DNA from: JAFKFJ01 sp963786445
GTDB lineage: Bacteria > Pseudomonadota > Alphaproteobacteria > Acetobacterales > Acetobacteraceae
Direction: 5' to 3'
NCBI GenBank assembly: GCA_963786445.1
Contig: CAWAZU010000025.1
Span: 248,001 to 312,000 of the forward strand
DNA: 64,000 nucleotides
Shown here: positions 8,526 through 18,449 of the stretch, one piece after another
Layout of the letters: every line of letters begins with the position of its first letter
How positions within the stretch are numbered: the first letter of the stretch is position 1
Position numbers and translations under genes: made by a program
The notes under the pieces: model-generated
Seen by the model: only the letters and a program-made list of their open reading frames with translations
Databases searched by the model: none
Told to the model about the DNA's origin: nothing

Positions 8526-9878
8526 CTAGCGCGGCACGCCGGCCTGCGCGAGCGCTGCGGTCTGACGTGCGCCGAGCGCCGCGGCATCGAAATCCGCCAC
8601 CAGCTCCTGGAACAGCCGGTGCCAGTTCAGCTCCGCGCGCAGGCGCAGGAACACGCCGCCCAGCCCGATCGCGCCGCGGTCCATCAGCACGAACTCGCGC
8701 GGCGGCTTGACGCCGCCGGTGCGCTTCAGCCCGGCATGCACCCGCTCGGCGACCGCGCGGCCATAGGTGGTGTCGTTGGTTTCCTCGATCATGCGCGGGC
8801 GGTCCTGCATCAGCGGCTCATAGAGGAAGCGCGCCCACTCGTTCAGCACCGCCAGCTTTTCGCGGGTGATATCGGCAAAACCCCAGGTCTGGTAGGCATG
8901 CAGCGCGCGCTCGTCGTCGCCGTCGCGCACCGCCTCGAACAGCTCGATCACGCCGCCGACGAATTTCGGCGCGAACACGCGGACCACGCCGAAATCGAGC
9001 AGGTTGAGGCCGCCGTCCGGCCGCACCTGGTAGTTGCCGAGATGCGGGTCGCCGTGCAGCACGCCGTAGCGGTAGAACGGCACGTACCAGGCGCGGAACA
9101 GCGCCTCGGCGATGCGGTTGCGCTCCTCCAGCGGCGGGTCTTCCTCCAGCCGCCGCATCAGCGGCCGGCCGTCGAGCCAGGTCATCGTCAGCAGCCGGCG
9201 GGTGGAGAACTCCGGGAACGGCACCGGCACATGCACGTGCGGCTCGTCGCGCAGCAAGATGCCGTAAAGCCGCTGGTGCGCCGCCTCGCGCACGTAGTCG
9301 AGTTCCTCGCGCAGCCGCTCCGCCAGCTCCTCGTAGATGTCGCCTTGCTGGATGGCGTTGTCGATGCGGTGATACAGCGCCATCGCCAGCCGCAGCTGGC
9401 GCAGATCGGCCTCCACCGTGCTCGCCATGTCCGGGTATTGCAGCTTGCAGGCGACGCGCGTGCCGTCGGGCAGCGTCGCGCGATGCACCTGCCCGAGACT
9501 CGCCGCCGCCGCCGCGGTTTCGTCGAAACTCGCGAAGCGCGCGCGCCAGTCCGGGCCGAGTTCGCTGGTCATGCGCCGCCGCACGAACGCCGCCCCCATC
9601 GCCGGCGCGTTGGCCTGCAACTGCGCCAGTTCCGCCGCATATTCCTCCGGCAGCGCGTCGGGAATGGTGGAGAGGAATTGCGCGACTTTCATCAGCGGGC
9701 CTTTCAGCCCGCCGAGGATCGCCCGCAGATCCTCGGCATGCGCGCTGCGGTCGGTGCGGATGCCGAACACGCGCGCGCCCGCGACGCGCGCGGCGATGCC
9801 GCCGACCGCGCCGGAGGTGCGCGCGAACCGGCGCAACTCGCCGAGCAGCGAGGCGTGGTCCTCGGCGTCCGGCGTCAC
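8526..9878 (-). CDS. ABC1/UbiB-family atypical kinase/ATPase
   Basis: A 450-residue protein of the ABC1/ADCK/UbiB family, which supports ubiquinone biosynthesis or lipid homeostasis through an atypical kinase fold. The signature N-extension is present as LKGPLMKVAQFLS (KxAQ in place of KxGQ), with the A-rich loop AAAASLGQVHRA, nucleotide-binding ACKLQYP, catalytic HGDPHLGNY and metal-binding LLDFG. GTG at 9878 overlaps the peptidase stop (GTGA), implying translational coupling. No ubi gene is adjacent; ubiG lies 18 kb away. Confidence 0.85.
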   Translation of the reverse strand: MTPDAEDHASLLGELRRFARTSGAVGGIAARVAGARVFGIRTDRSAHAEDLRAILGGLKGPLMKVAQFLSTIPDALPEEYAAELAQLQANAPAMGAAFVRRRMTSELGPDWRARFASFDETAAAAASLGQVHRATLPDGTRVACKLQYPDMASTVEADLRQLRLAMALYHRIDNAIQQGDIYEELAERLREELDYVREAAHQRLYGILLRDEPHVHVPVPFPEFSTRRLLTMTWLDGRPLMRRLEEDPPLEERNRIAEALFRAWYVPFYRYGVLHGDPHLGNYQVRPDGGLNLLDFGVVRVFAPKFVGGVIELFEAVRDGDDERALHAYQTWGFADITREKLAVLNEWARFLYEPLMQDRPRMIEETNDTTYGRAVAERVHAGLKRTGGVKPPREFVLMDRGAIGLGGVFLRLRAELNWHRLFQELVADFDAAALGARQTAALAQAGVPR

Positions 9879-11684
9879 CCGGCTGTCTCCAGTTCGTCGA
9901 TGAAGCCGGCGATCACGTCCAGCCCGCGTTTCCAGAACGCCGGATCGGAGGCGTCGAGGCCGAACGGCGCCAGCAGCTCCTTGTGCCGCTTCGTGCCGCC
10001 GGCGCGCAGCATGTCCAGATACTTCGTTTTCGAATCCTGCCTGCCCGGACTGGAACACCGCATACAGCGCGTTCACCAGGCAGTCGCCGAACGCATAGGC
10101 ATAGACATAGAACGGCGAGTGGATGAAGTGCGGGATGTAGGACCAGAACACGCGGTATTCCGGGGTGAACTCGAAGGCCGGGCCGAGGCTTTCGGTCTGC
10201 ACGTCCATCCACAGCTCGCCGATGCGGTCGGGCACCAGCTCGCCGTCGCGCCGCTCGGCGTGCAGCTTCTGCTCGAAGCGGTAGAACGCCACCTGGCGCA
10301 CCACCGTGTTCAGCATGTCCTCGACTTTTCCGGCCAGCATCACGCGCCGCCGCGCCGGATCGCGTTCGGCATCGAGCAGCGCGCGGAACGTCAGCATCTC
10401 GCCGAACACGCTGGCGGTTTCGGCGAGCGTCAGCGGCGTGCCGGAGCGCAGATAGCCCTGCTCGGCGGCCAGCGTCTGATGCACGCCATGCCCGAGTTCG
10501 TGCGCCAGCGTCATCACGTCGCGCGTCCGGCCGTGGTAGTTCATCAGCACGTAGGGATGCGCCGAGGGCACCGTCGGGATGCGAGAACGCGCCGCCCGCC
10601 TTGCCGGGGCGCAGCGCCGCATCGATCCAGTGCCGCTCGAAGAACCGGCCGGCGATGTCCGAAAGTGTGTTGCTGAATTGCCCGTAGGAGGTCAGCACAC
10701 GGTCTTTCGCATCCGTCCAGGAAATCTCGCGGTCGTCGTCCTGCGGCAGCGGCGCGTTGCGGTCCCAGTGCTGCAGCTTCGGCAGGCCGAGCCACTTCGC
10801 CTTCAGCAGGTAGTAGCGGTGCGCCAGCCGCGGATAGTCGGCGACCACCGCGGCGACCAGCGCATCGACCACCTCGTCCTCGACCATGTTGGCGCGGTTG
10901 CGATAGCTCTCCGGCCGCTGGTAGTGGCGCCAGGTGTCGACGATCTCCTTGTCCTTGGCGAGCGTGTTGGTCACCAGCGAGAACAGTTTGATGCGATCAC
11001 CGAACGCGCTGCCGATCGCGCGCCCGGCGGCCTCGCGCACGGCACGGTCGCGGTCCGACAGCTTGTTGAGCGCGGCGCTGACCGTCAGCTCCTCGCCGCC
11101 GATTGTCACGCGCATGCCGGCGACGGTCTCGTCGAACAGGCGCGACCACGCCGACGGCGCCGGTGACTTCCTTCTCGTGCAGCAGCTTTTCCAGCGCGTC
11201 GTCGAGCTGGTGCGGGCGGAACACGCGCAGGTCGCGCAGCCACGGCCGCCACGCGCGCCAGCGCGGCGGACGCAAACTTCTGTTCCAGCACGGCGTCGTC
11301 GATGCGGTTCAGTTCGAGGGTGAAGAAAATCAGGTCGCTGCTGATCGTGGTGACGCGTTCGTTCATCGACTGCATGAACCGCCCGATCGCCGGGTCGGTC
11401 GAGTCGGCGGCGAACAGCAGCTGCGCGTACGACATGACGCGGCCGAGCGTCTCCTCGATGCGCTCATAGGCGGCGATCGCCTCGGCCAGCGCGTCGCCGG
11501 AGAGGTCGGCGAGCCTGCCGGCATGGGCGGCGGCGAACGCTTTTGCCGCGGCGGCGGCGCGGGCGAGGTCGGCCTGCACATCGGGGCTGTCGGGGCTGCG
11601 ATAGAGGTCGGCGAGGCTCCAGGTGGGAAGCTCGGCGGCCGGATCGGCCTCGTTCGGTGCGGCCGGGGCCTGTCCGTCGGGCAT
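9875..11684 (-). CDS. pepF: M3-family oligoendopeptidase F; four frameshifts
   Basis: A zinc metallopeptidase of the thimet/PepF family that cleaves short peptides in the cytoplasm. The N-terminal part (LPTWSLADLYRSPDSP), middle (LDDALEKLLHEKEVTG; NRANMVEDEVVDALVAAV) and catalytic part (LAHELGHGVHQ zinc motif; FSYIPHFIHSPFYVYAYAFG-like region) all match, giving ~600 residues. The frame changes near 11255, 11150, 10580 and 10035. ATG at 11684 is preferred (AGGA upstream). Each fragment is well conserved up to the breaks, so sequencing indels are more likely than decay. It is translationally coupled to the ABC1 kinase. Confidence 0.85.
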
Positions 11685-11764
11685 GCGAACGGTATCCTGT
11701 GCTGACACTGTCTGCCTCATGTAAGCTGGCAGGGAGTGGCGTCAAAGGGCGGGGGAACGCGGGC

Positions 11765-13467
11765 GTGGCGGAGGAAGCCTATCCGGAGTGGCCGAACCTG
11801 GCCGCGATGATGCTCGGCCGCGCGCGGCAATGGCCCGACCGCCCGATGCTGCGCGCGTTCCGCGACGGCGCATGGCAGAGCACGAGCTGGGGCCGCTTCG
11901 GCCAACTGGTCGGCGCCGCGGCGCGCGGGCTGCGCGCGGCGGGCGTGGCGGCGGGCGAGCGGGTGCTGATCGTCTCGGAAAACCGGCCGGAATACCCGAT
12001 CGCCGAGACCGCCCTGCTCGCCATCCGCGCCGTGCCGGTGCCGACCTACGTGACCAACACCGTCGCCGATCACGCCCACGTGCTGGCCGACAGCGGTGCG
12101 AGCGTCGCGATCTGTTCGACCGCTTCACTCGCCGAGCGCGTGGCGGCGGCGGGCACGCTCGACCTGATGGTGGCGCTGGAGGATTTTGCCCTGCCCGGCG
12201 TGCGGACGCTGGCGTGGGCAAGCCTGGTGCGCGACGCCGGCCCGTTCGACGACATCGCGCGCGAGGCGGCCGACATCCCCGAGGGCGCGCTCGCCTGCAT
12301 CATCTACACCTCCGGCACCGGCGGGCCGCCGCGCGGCGTGATGCTGCCGCACCGCGCCATCCTGTCGAATTGCCGCGGCGCCTTCGAGCTGGTGCGGCCG
12401 TTGCGGCTGCGCGACGAGGTCTATCTGTCGTTCCTGCCGATCTCGCACGCCTACGAGCACACGGCCGGGCAGTTTTTTCTGGTCAGCATCGGCTGCGAGA
12501 TGGTGTACGCGCGCGGCGTCGAGCACCTGGCCGCCGACATGCTGGCGGTGCGGCCGACCATCATGACGATGGTGCCGCGCGTGCTGGAGGTGATCCGCGC
12601 CCGCATCCTGGCCAATGTCGCGCGCGAGAAGCCGGTGCGCCAAAAACTGTTCCACCGCGCCGTCGACGCTCGGCCGCAAGCGCCACGAGGGCGAGCGGCT
12701 GACGCAAGCCGAGCGCGGTGCTCGACCGGCTGCTGGAGTTTCTGGTGCGGCGGAAAGTGCGCGCGCGGTTCGGCGGGCGGCTGCGCGCGGCGATGAGCGG
12801 CGGGGCGCGGCTGGAGCCGGAGGTGTGGCGGTTCTTCCTCGGCCTCGGCATCGAGCTGCTGCAGGGCTACGGCCAGACCGAGGCCGGGCCGGTGATCTCG
12901 GCCAACACGCGGGGCGCGACGCGGGTCGGCACGGTGGGACGGCCGCTGGCGGGGGTGGCGCTGCGGCTGGCGGACGACGGAGAAATCTGCGTGCGCGGCG
13001 ACCTGGTGATGGACGGCTACTGGCGCCGGCCGGCCGACACGGCGGCGGCGATCCGCGACGGCTGGCTGCACACCGGCGACATCGGCGTGCTGGACGCCGA
13101 CGGGTTTCTGACCATCACCGACCGCAAGCGCGACATCATCGTGCTGTCGGGCGGGGAGAACGTGGCGCCGGCGCGCATCGAGGGGATGCTGGCGGCGCAG
13201 CCGGCGATCGCGCAGGCGATGGTGTTCGGCGAGGGGCGGCCGGGCGTGTCGGCGCTGGTGGTGGCGGCGGAGGGGCACGACGAGCTGTCGGTGGCGGCGG
13301 CGGTGGCGGACGTGAACAAGCGCCTGTCGGTGACCGAGCGCATCCGCCGCCACGCCCTGGTGCCGCCGTTCACCATCGAGACGGGCACGCTGACGGCGAC
13401 GCAGAAAGTGCGCCGGCATGTGGTGATGGCGCGCCACCGGGAGGTGCTGGAGGGGCTGCTGGGGTAG
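11765..13467 (+). CDS. AMP-forming acyl-CoA synthetase (long-chain type); two close frameshifts
   Basis: An ANL-superfamily enzyme activating fatty acids to acyl-CoA through an acyl-AMP intermediate. Visible motifs: P-loop-like IIYTSGTGGPPRGVMLPH (~residue 178), LLQGYGQTEAGPV, DGWLHTGDIG and DRKRDIIVLSGGENVAP; the C-terminal catalytic Lys region follows (TATQKVRRH). The frame breaks near 12665 and again near 12715; the ~17 residues between (LGRKRHEGERLTQAER) are conserved in a third frame. Start GTG 11765 follows GGGGGAA. It is divergent from pepF with an 80 bp gap. Chain-length specificity cannot be told. Confidence 0.85.
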
Positions 13468-13486
13468 CGGCGGATGCGCCGTGAAC

Positions 13487-13528
13487 TTGACATGGCTCAA
13501 TGCGCCGCCCGCGCCACGCTGCTATACT
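13487..13528 (+). promoter_or_regulatory. Class II FNR/FixK-type promoter: TTGAC-ATGG-CTCAA box plus TATACT -10
   Basis: The 14-bp dyad at 13487-13500 (TTGACATGGCTCAA) matches the FNR/FixK/Anr consensus TTGAT-N4-ATCAA in both half-sites. A near-consensus -10 (TATACT, 13523-13528) follows. A start about 7 nt after the -10 (near 13535) places the box centre at about -41.5, the classical position for class II activation by CRP/FNR proteins, where the activator replaces a -35 element. The universal stress gene starts 20 nt later. Confidence 0.65.
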
Positions 13529-13554
13529 GGCCAGGCATCCAGGACGAGGTCGCC

Positions 13555-14355
13555 ATGCCGCCAGCAAATGTCCGCTCCTTTCGTGACATCCTTGTCTATC
13601 TCAGCGCCGGCGACAACGCGCCCGCGCGCCTGGCCGCCGCCATCGCCCTCGCCAAGCTGCATGGCGCGCGGCTGATCGGGGTCGAGGTCAACCACCCCGC
13701 GGTGTACGACACCGAACGCGCCCCCGCCGCCGCCGAAGTGTCGGAAGTTTTCCAGCGCGAGACACGCATGGCCGGGGTGGAGAGCATCCTGCACGCCGCC
13801 ACGAGCGGCGACCGCGCCGGCTGGAAGGCGCTGTACGCGCATTATGCCGACATCGTGATCGCGCCCTCGGCCAGCGAGGCCGATGCGCGGCTGGTGCTGC
13901 GCGGCGTGCCGGAGGAGGTGATGCTGTACGCCGGCGTGCCGGTGCTGGTGATCCCCGATCTGTGGCGCTCGCAGCCGCTCGGCAAGCGCGTGGTGGTGTC
14001 CTGGAACGCCAGCCGCGAGGCCACCCGCGCCGTGCATGACGCGCTGCCGATCCTCACCCGCGCCGAGAACGTCACCCTGTTCGCCTTCGACTCGCGCCAC
14101 CAGGTGCTGGAGGAGGAAACCGCGCTGCTGCTCAACCACCTCGCCGCGCACGGCGTGGCGGCCGAGAAATTCACCTGGCCGGCGACCGGCGAGATCGACG
14201 CGGTGGATGCGCTGTTCTCCTGCCTCAGCGAGCAGGGGTCGGACCTGATCGTCGCCGGCGGCTACGGCCATTCCCGGCTGATGGAGCGGCTGCTCGGCGG
14301 CGTGACGCGCACGCTGATGCGGACGCTGACCGTGCCGGTGGTGATGTCGCACTGA
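13555..14355 (+). CDS. Universal stress protein, tandem UspA domains
   Basis: A 266-residue protein with an N-terminal Usp-like half (FRDILVYLSAGDNAPARL, alpha/beta) and a better-conserved C-terminal half (KRVVVSWNASREATRAVHDALP and GGYGHSRLMERLLGGVTRTL, the G-2x-G-9x-G-type nucleotide loop). ATG at 13555 has AGGACGAGG upstream. Tandem Usps respond to growth arrest, oxygen limitation or energy stress. The FNR/FixK-type promoter just upstream makes low-oxygen induction the leading prediction. It follows the acyl-CoA synthetase but has its own promoter. Confidence 0.85.
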   Translation: MPPANVRSFRDILVYLSAGDNAPARLAAAIALAKLHGARLIGVEVNHPAVYDTERAPAAAEVSEVFQRETRMAGVESILHAATSGDRAGWKALYAHYADIVIAPSASEADARLVLRGVPEEVMLYAGVPVLVIPDLWRSQPLGKRVVVSWNASREATRAVHDALPILTRAENVTLFAFDSRHQVLEEETALLLNHLAAHGVAAEKFTWPATGEIDAVDALFSCLSEQGSDLIVAGGYGHSRLMERLLGGVTRTLMRTLTVPVVMSH

Positions 14356-14406
14356 GACCCGCCGCGGCCCTTGCGGCCCTGGCCGGGCGGCGGCATCTGG
14401 TGCGCC

Positions 14407-15423
14407 ATGATGCCGTCCGTCACCGACGCCCTGCCCGAGGCCGACACCTTGCCGCCGCCGCCCGGCGGCCTCGTGCTCGGCGCGCTCGACCGCACCGATC
14501 CGGCAGCGGTCGCCGCTGCCGACCACGCGGCGCGGCACTGGCACTGGCCCGATCCCGGCCCGCTCCAGCCGGGCCGCATCGCGCATCGCCGCGCCAGCGC
14601 CGCCATGTTCCGCGACACGTTCAACCCGTACAAGCCCTCGATCATCGCCTGGCCGCATCTCGACCCCGCCGCGCGCGACCGGCTGGTCAGCCTGCCGATC
14701 TGGGACATCGCCGTGCAGACCGAGGGCAAGGCCCGGCTGCGCATGCTCGCCTACGCCCACGCCCTCGACGATCCCGACTGGCGCGCCGCCATCGAGCAGA
14801 ACGGCTGGGAGGAGGGGCGGCACAAGCAGGTGCTGTCCGACCTCGTCGCCGCCTACGGCATCGCCTTGGCGCCGGAGCCGCAATACCTGCCGCCGCGCGA
14901 TCCCGAATTCGCCTATCTGGTCACCGGCTTCTCCGAATGCATCGACAGTTTCTTCGCCTTCGGGCTGTTCGAGCTGGCGAAACGCTCCGGCTACTTCCCG
15001 CTGCCGCTGGTGGATACGTTCGAGCCGGTGATCCAGGAGGAGACCCGCCACATCCTGCTGTTCGCCAACTGGCTCGCCGCGCACCGCGCCGGCCTGGCGC
15101 CGCTGCGGCGGCTGTGGTTCGAGCTGCGCGTGCTCGCGGTCTGGGCGTTCCTCGGCTGGGAGCGCGTCGGCATCGCCCGCGGCCTCGACGACGGCAAGAA
15201 AGCCCCAGCGCCCGACAACAGTTTTACTCTTACCGGCAGCCAGGCGGTGTCCGGCGCGGACGTCGACCCGGCGGAGCTGATGGCGATCTGCCTGGCCGAG
15301 AACGACCGCCGCTTCGCCGGCTACGATGCGCGCCTGCGCCGGCCGACCACGACGCCGGCGCTGGCGCGGCTCGCGGTGCGGGTGTTGCGCCTGCTACGCC
15401 GCCGCGCGCCACGCCCAGCGTAG
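14407..15423 (+). CDS. Ferritin-like diiron protein, uncharacterised
   Basis: A 338-residue, mostly helical protein. Two ExxRH motifs (GWEEGRHKQVL, ~residue 137; IQEETRHILLFANW, ~residue 215) with an intervening FSECIDSFFAFGLFELAKRSG helix fit a four-helix diiron site of the ferritin-like superfamily. The C-terminus is Arg-rich. The role is unknown; related proteins are oxygenases, rubrerythrin-like or storage proteins. The start is one of two adjacent ATGs (14407 or 14410) without a strong Shine-Dalgarno. It ends convergently, overlapping the NAD-epimerase gene by 30 bp. Confidence 0.6.
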   Translation: MMPSVTDALPEADTLPPPPGGLVLGALDRTDPAAVAAADHAARHWHWPDPGPLQPGRIAHRRASAAMFRDTFNPYKPSIIAWPHLDPAARDRLVSLPIWDIAVQTEGKARLRMLAYAHALDDPDWRAAIEQNGWEEGRHKQVLSDLVAAYGIALAPEPQYLPPRDPEFAYLVTGFSECIDSFFAFGLFELAKRSGYFPLPLVDTFEPVIQEETRHILLFANWLAAHRAGLAPLRRLWFELRVLAVWAFLGWERVGIARGLDDGKKAPAPDNSFTLTGSQAVSGADVDPAELMAICLAENDRRFAGYDARLRRPTTTPALARLAVRVLRLLRRRAPRPA

Positions 15424-16455
15424 GTCCTGCGTCAGCACGCCACGCTCCATCAGGGCCGCCAGCGTGTTCAGCCGGATCAGCCGCGGCGAGCGGCGGAACT
15501 CGGCGTCGGCGAAGCCGATGCCGCGCAGCCCGGCGACCAGTCCGCCGATCGAGGCGGCGAGATCGGCGCGCGGCTGATGCGCCGGCGCCAGTTCGCGGAA
15601 CAGCGCGAAGTCCACGCGGTAGGAGCGCGCATCCGGCGGGGCCGCGGTGTTGATCGAGACCTGTGCGCCCGGCACCGCGTCCGCGACGGCATGGGCGAGA
15701 TCGCGCACCTGATGGTTGCGCGCGTCCGATCCGGCATTGACCACCAGCATCCGCCCGCCCTGCTCGGGCGTCCGCAGCACCGCCCATTCGATCGCGCGCG
15801 CCATGTCGGCGACATCGATCAGCGGGCGCCAGGGCGTGCCGTCCGACAGCACGGTGATCTGGCGGGAGGTCAGCGCGCAGGCGACGAAATCGTTGAGCAC
15901 CAGATCGAGCCGCAGCCGCTCGGAAATTCCGCAGGCGGTGGCGAAGCGCAGGCAGGTCACCGTCATGCCGGCGGCATCCATCTGCCGCAGCCCGTCCTCG
16001 GTCGCCACTTTCGAGCGCGCATAGGCGGTGAGCGGCCCGACCGCATCGCTCTCGCGCCGGGCGCCGGCGTCGGCGAGGCCATAGACGCTGCAGCTGGACG
16101 CGAACACGAAGTTTTTCACCCCGGCGTCGCGCGCACAGGCGGCAAGCCGCAGGCTGGCGCCGCGGTTGATCGCGTCGGTCACTGCCTCAAAACGGTTGCC
16201 GATCGGGTCGTTGGACACCGCGGCGAGATGCACGACGGCATCGCAGCCGGCGAGGTCGTGCGCGGTGATGTCGCGCACGTCGCCGAAATGCTGCGCATCC
16301 AGCCGCGTTTCCGGCGCCGGGCCCAAGGTGGTGACGGCGCTCGCGAACAGGCCGGCATCGAAGCCGACGAGTTCGGCGCCCGGATGGTGCTCGCGCAGAT
16401 GCGAAACGACGGCGGGGCCGACATAGCCCATGTTGCCGGTGATCAGGATGCGCAT
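15394..16455 (-). CDS. NAD-dependent epimerase/dehydratase (extended SDR)
   Basis: 353 residues. The glycine motif TGNMGYVGPAV at the N-terminus, VVHLAAVSNDPIG, the catalytic Ser region (SSCSVYG) and YARSK (YxxxK, ~residue 153) define an extended SDR acting on nucleotide sugars. In this position, between sugar nucleotide genes, it may act as a 4-epimerase, 4,6-dehydratase or 4-ketoreductase; the motifs do not separate these. It is divergent from the SDR at 16473 with only 17 bp between start codons. Confidence 0.8.
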   Translation of the reverse strand: MRILITGNMGYVGPAVVSHLREHHPGAELVGFDAGLFASAVTTLGPAPETRLDAQHFGDVRDITAHDLAGCDAVVHLAAVSNDPIGNRFEAVTDAINRGASLRLAACARDAGVKNFVFASSCSVYGLADAGARRESDAVGPLTAYARSKVATEDGLRQMDAAGMTVTCLRFATACGISERLRLDLVLNDFVACALTSRQITVLSDGTPWRPLIDVADMARAIEWAVLRTPEQGGRMLVVNAGSDARNHQVRDLAHAVADAVPGAQVSINTAAPPDARSYRVDFALFRELAPAHQPRADLAASIGGLVAGLRGIGFADAEFRRSPRLIRLNTLAALMERGVLTQDLRWAWRAAA

Positions 16456-16472
16456 GCGCAGGTTCCTCGAAC

Positions 16473-17180
16473 ATGCTGGAGTCCGGACAGGTCGCGATCG
16501 TGACGGGGGCGGGCAGCGGCATCGGCCGCGCCATCGCGTGCGCACTGGCGCGGCGCGGGCTGCGCGTCGTGCTGATCGGCCGCGATGCCGATAAACTGCA
16601 CGAGGCCGCCGCGGCGGCCGGGCCGGACGCGACGGCGCTCGCCGCCGACGTGACCGACGCGGCCGGCCGTGCGCGCATCGCCGCCGCCGCGGGCGCGGCT
16701 TTGGGCGTGCTGGTCCACAGTGCCGGCGCCTATGCGCGCGGCCCCGTCGCGACGCTCGATGCCGCCGCGTGGCGGGCGATGGATTCGGTCAATCTGCATG
16801 GCCCGCTGCTTTTGACATCGGCATGTCTTAATCAATTGCGTGCGGCGCGGGGGCAGGTGGTGTTCATCAACTCATCGGCAGCGTTGCAGCCGGCGGGCGC
16901 TGGCATGAGCGCCTATGCCGCCGGCAAGGCCGCGCTGCGCGCCGCCGCCGACGCACTGCGCGCCGAGGTGAACGCCGACGGCGTACGCGTGCTCAGCGTG
17001 TTTCCCGGCCGCACCGACACGCCGATGCAAGCGGCGATCCTGGCGGACGAAGGCCGCCGCGCCGCGCCCGGCATGCTGCTCGCCCCGGACGACGTGGCCG
17101 CGATGGTGCTGGCCGCGCTCGCTTTGCCCGACACGGCGGAGGTGACGGAACTGGTCATGCGGCCGATGCGCAAGCTCTGA
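16473..17180 (+). CDS. Short-chain dehydrogenase/reductase (classical SDR)
   Basis: 235 residues with TGAGSGIG cofactor motif (residues 11-18), NAG equivalent HSAGAY, catalytic Ser in INSSAA and YAAGK (YxxxK, ~residue 148). RDADKL after the second strand contains an Arg that suggests NADP(H). It is flanked by nucleotide-sugar genes and may reduce a keto-sugar intermediate, but classical SDRs are too diverse to say. The 3' end overlaps the convergent DUF4910 gene by 26 bp. Confidence 0.8.
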   Translation: MLESGQVAIVTGAGSGIGRAIACALARRGLRVVLIGRDADKLHEAAAAAGPDATALAADVTDAAGRARIAAAAGAALGVLVHSAGAYARGPVATLDAAAWRAMDSVNLHGPLLLTSACLNQLRAARGQVVFINSSAALQPAGAGMSAYAAGKAALRAAADALRAEVNADGVRVLSVFPGRTDTPMQAAILADEGRRAAPGMLLAPDDVAAMVLAALALPDTAEVTELVMRPMRKL

Positions 17181-18417
17181 CCAGCAGCCCCGCCTCGCGC
17201 AGCGCCTCCGCCGCCGTCACGACGGACGCGAAGGCAAGCCCCGACCGCTCGGCGATGTCGAGCAGCGAATGCCGCCCGTCGGAAAAATTCAGCACCCACA
17301 GCAGCGCCATCCGATCGGCCGCGCCGTCATAGAGGCCGCGCTTGCCGAGTTGCGGCTCGCCGTACGGCGCGGTGTTGCGCCAAGCCGCGTCGTGCTCGAT
17401 CAGTTCGACGATGCGCATGAGCACGTCAAGCGAATCCGCAAGCGCCGCCGGCCGGACGAAATCCGGGTTGTCGGCGGAGGTGTGGTATTCGGGAAACGTC
17501 CCGCCGGGCGAGCGCATCAGGCAGCCGACCGGAAGATCAAAGCCGGGGGAACAAAACTGCCGCTCGTCGTAGCCGGTCGGACTGAATTTCTGGATGCGCG
17601 CGCTGCCCAGCATGTGGGCCGCATAGCGGTCGATCGGCGCGTCGCCGCGCCGGCTTTGCTTGTAAGTCGGCGCGGCGGGATCGCCCAGGCAGGTGAGCAC
17701 CAGCCCGTGCCGCACGCGCGCAGCGGCATCGCGATTCGCCGCCAGCCAGCAGATCGCGCCGATGGTCCCCGGCGCGAACAGGAAGCGGTAGCTGAACCGG
17801 CGCCGCGGTCGCGCCGCCAGCGCGCGCGCCAGTTCGATCGCGACCGCGATCGACGCGAGGTTGTCGTTGGCCAGCGAGGGATGGCAGCAATGGGCGGACA
17901 GCAGCACCTCGCCCGGTTGCTCGCCCGGCAGCACGCACTCGCCGTAGGTCAGGCTGCCGGGCGCCAGCGTGCTGTCGATGCGCACGCGATATTCGCCGTC
18001 GGCCAGCGCCTGCCGCTCGCGATGCGCGAGGCAGAAGCCCCAGTTCCGCGCGTAGTAGCTGGTGCGGTACGGGATCAGCGCCGGCTGCTCCGGCAGGCTG
18101 TGCAGGTGCGCGTCCAGTTCCTGCCGGGTGACCACGCGATCGACCGGCTCGCTGTACTGGACGATGTGCAGATTGTGGCGCGCGGCGTCGATGACGCGAC
18201 GCCCGTCGCGCGTCTCGACAGTGGCCGCGCGCAGCGTCCACTCGGGCGGCACCTCCCAGTCCAGCACCGGCGTGCCGGACGGCACCTCGGTGAGACGCAG
18301 CGGAATCTGGTTGCCGATATAGCGCAGCGTGGCGCGCAGCCCCTCGCCGGTGATGCTGCGGCAAATCGGAAAAAGCTCCGCAACATGCGCGTGGAGCTTT
18401 TCGCCGATTCCGGTCAC
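17155..18417 (-). CDS. DUF4910 family, aminopeptidase-like domain with C-terminal winged helix
   Basis: About 420 residues. The N-terminus carries LFPICRSITGEGLRATLRY, the opening signature of the DUF4910/DUF2172 family. Putative metal ligands of an M28-like fold are seen in SAHCCHPSLANDN, GYDERQFCSPG and YHTSADN; a winged-helix end follows (LLDIAERSGLAFASVV). These genes recur beside NDP-sugar and N-acyl-modification genes, suggesting removal of an amino-acid or acyl group from a sugar, but the reaction is unproven. GTG at 18417 is preferred (GGGGACC upstream); GTG 18429 is an alternative. It is divergent from rfbC. Confidence 0.75.
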   Translation of the reverse strand: MTGIGEKLHAHVAELFPICRSITGEGLRATLRYIGNQIPLRLTEVPSGTPVLDWEVPPEWTLRAATVETRDGRRVIDAARHNLHIVQYSEPVDRVVTRQELDAHLHSLPEQPALIPYRTSYYARNWGFCLAHRERQALADGEYRVRIDSTLAPGSLTYGECVLPGEQPGEVLLSAHCCHPSLANDNLASIAVAIELARALAARPRRRFSYRFLFAPGTIGAICWLAANRDAAARVRHGLVLTCLGDPAAPTYKQSRRGDAPIDRYAAHMLGSARIQKFSPTGYDERQFCSPGFDLPVGCLMRSPGGTFPEYHTSADNPDFVRPAALADSLDVLMRIVELIEHDAAWRNTAPYGEPQLGKRGLYDGAADRMALLWVLNFSDGRHSLLDIAERSGLAFASVVTAAEALREAGLLVRACASAA

Positions 18418-18449
18418 ACTGGTCCCCACGACGCAGCGGGAGGGCAGGG

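Noticed and set aside
9875..11684. pepF as a pseudogene
   Set aside because: All fragments keep conserved motifs including the zinc site, and the pattern matches indels in essential genes.
13487..13528. TTGACA and TATACT as a normal sigma70 -35/-10 pair
   Set aside because: The spacer would be 30 bp; the FNR-type dyad reading explains both elements better.
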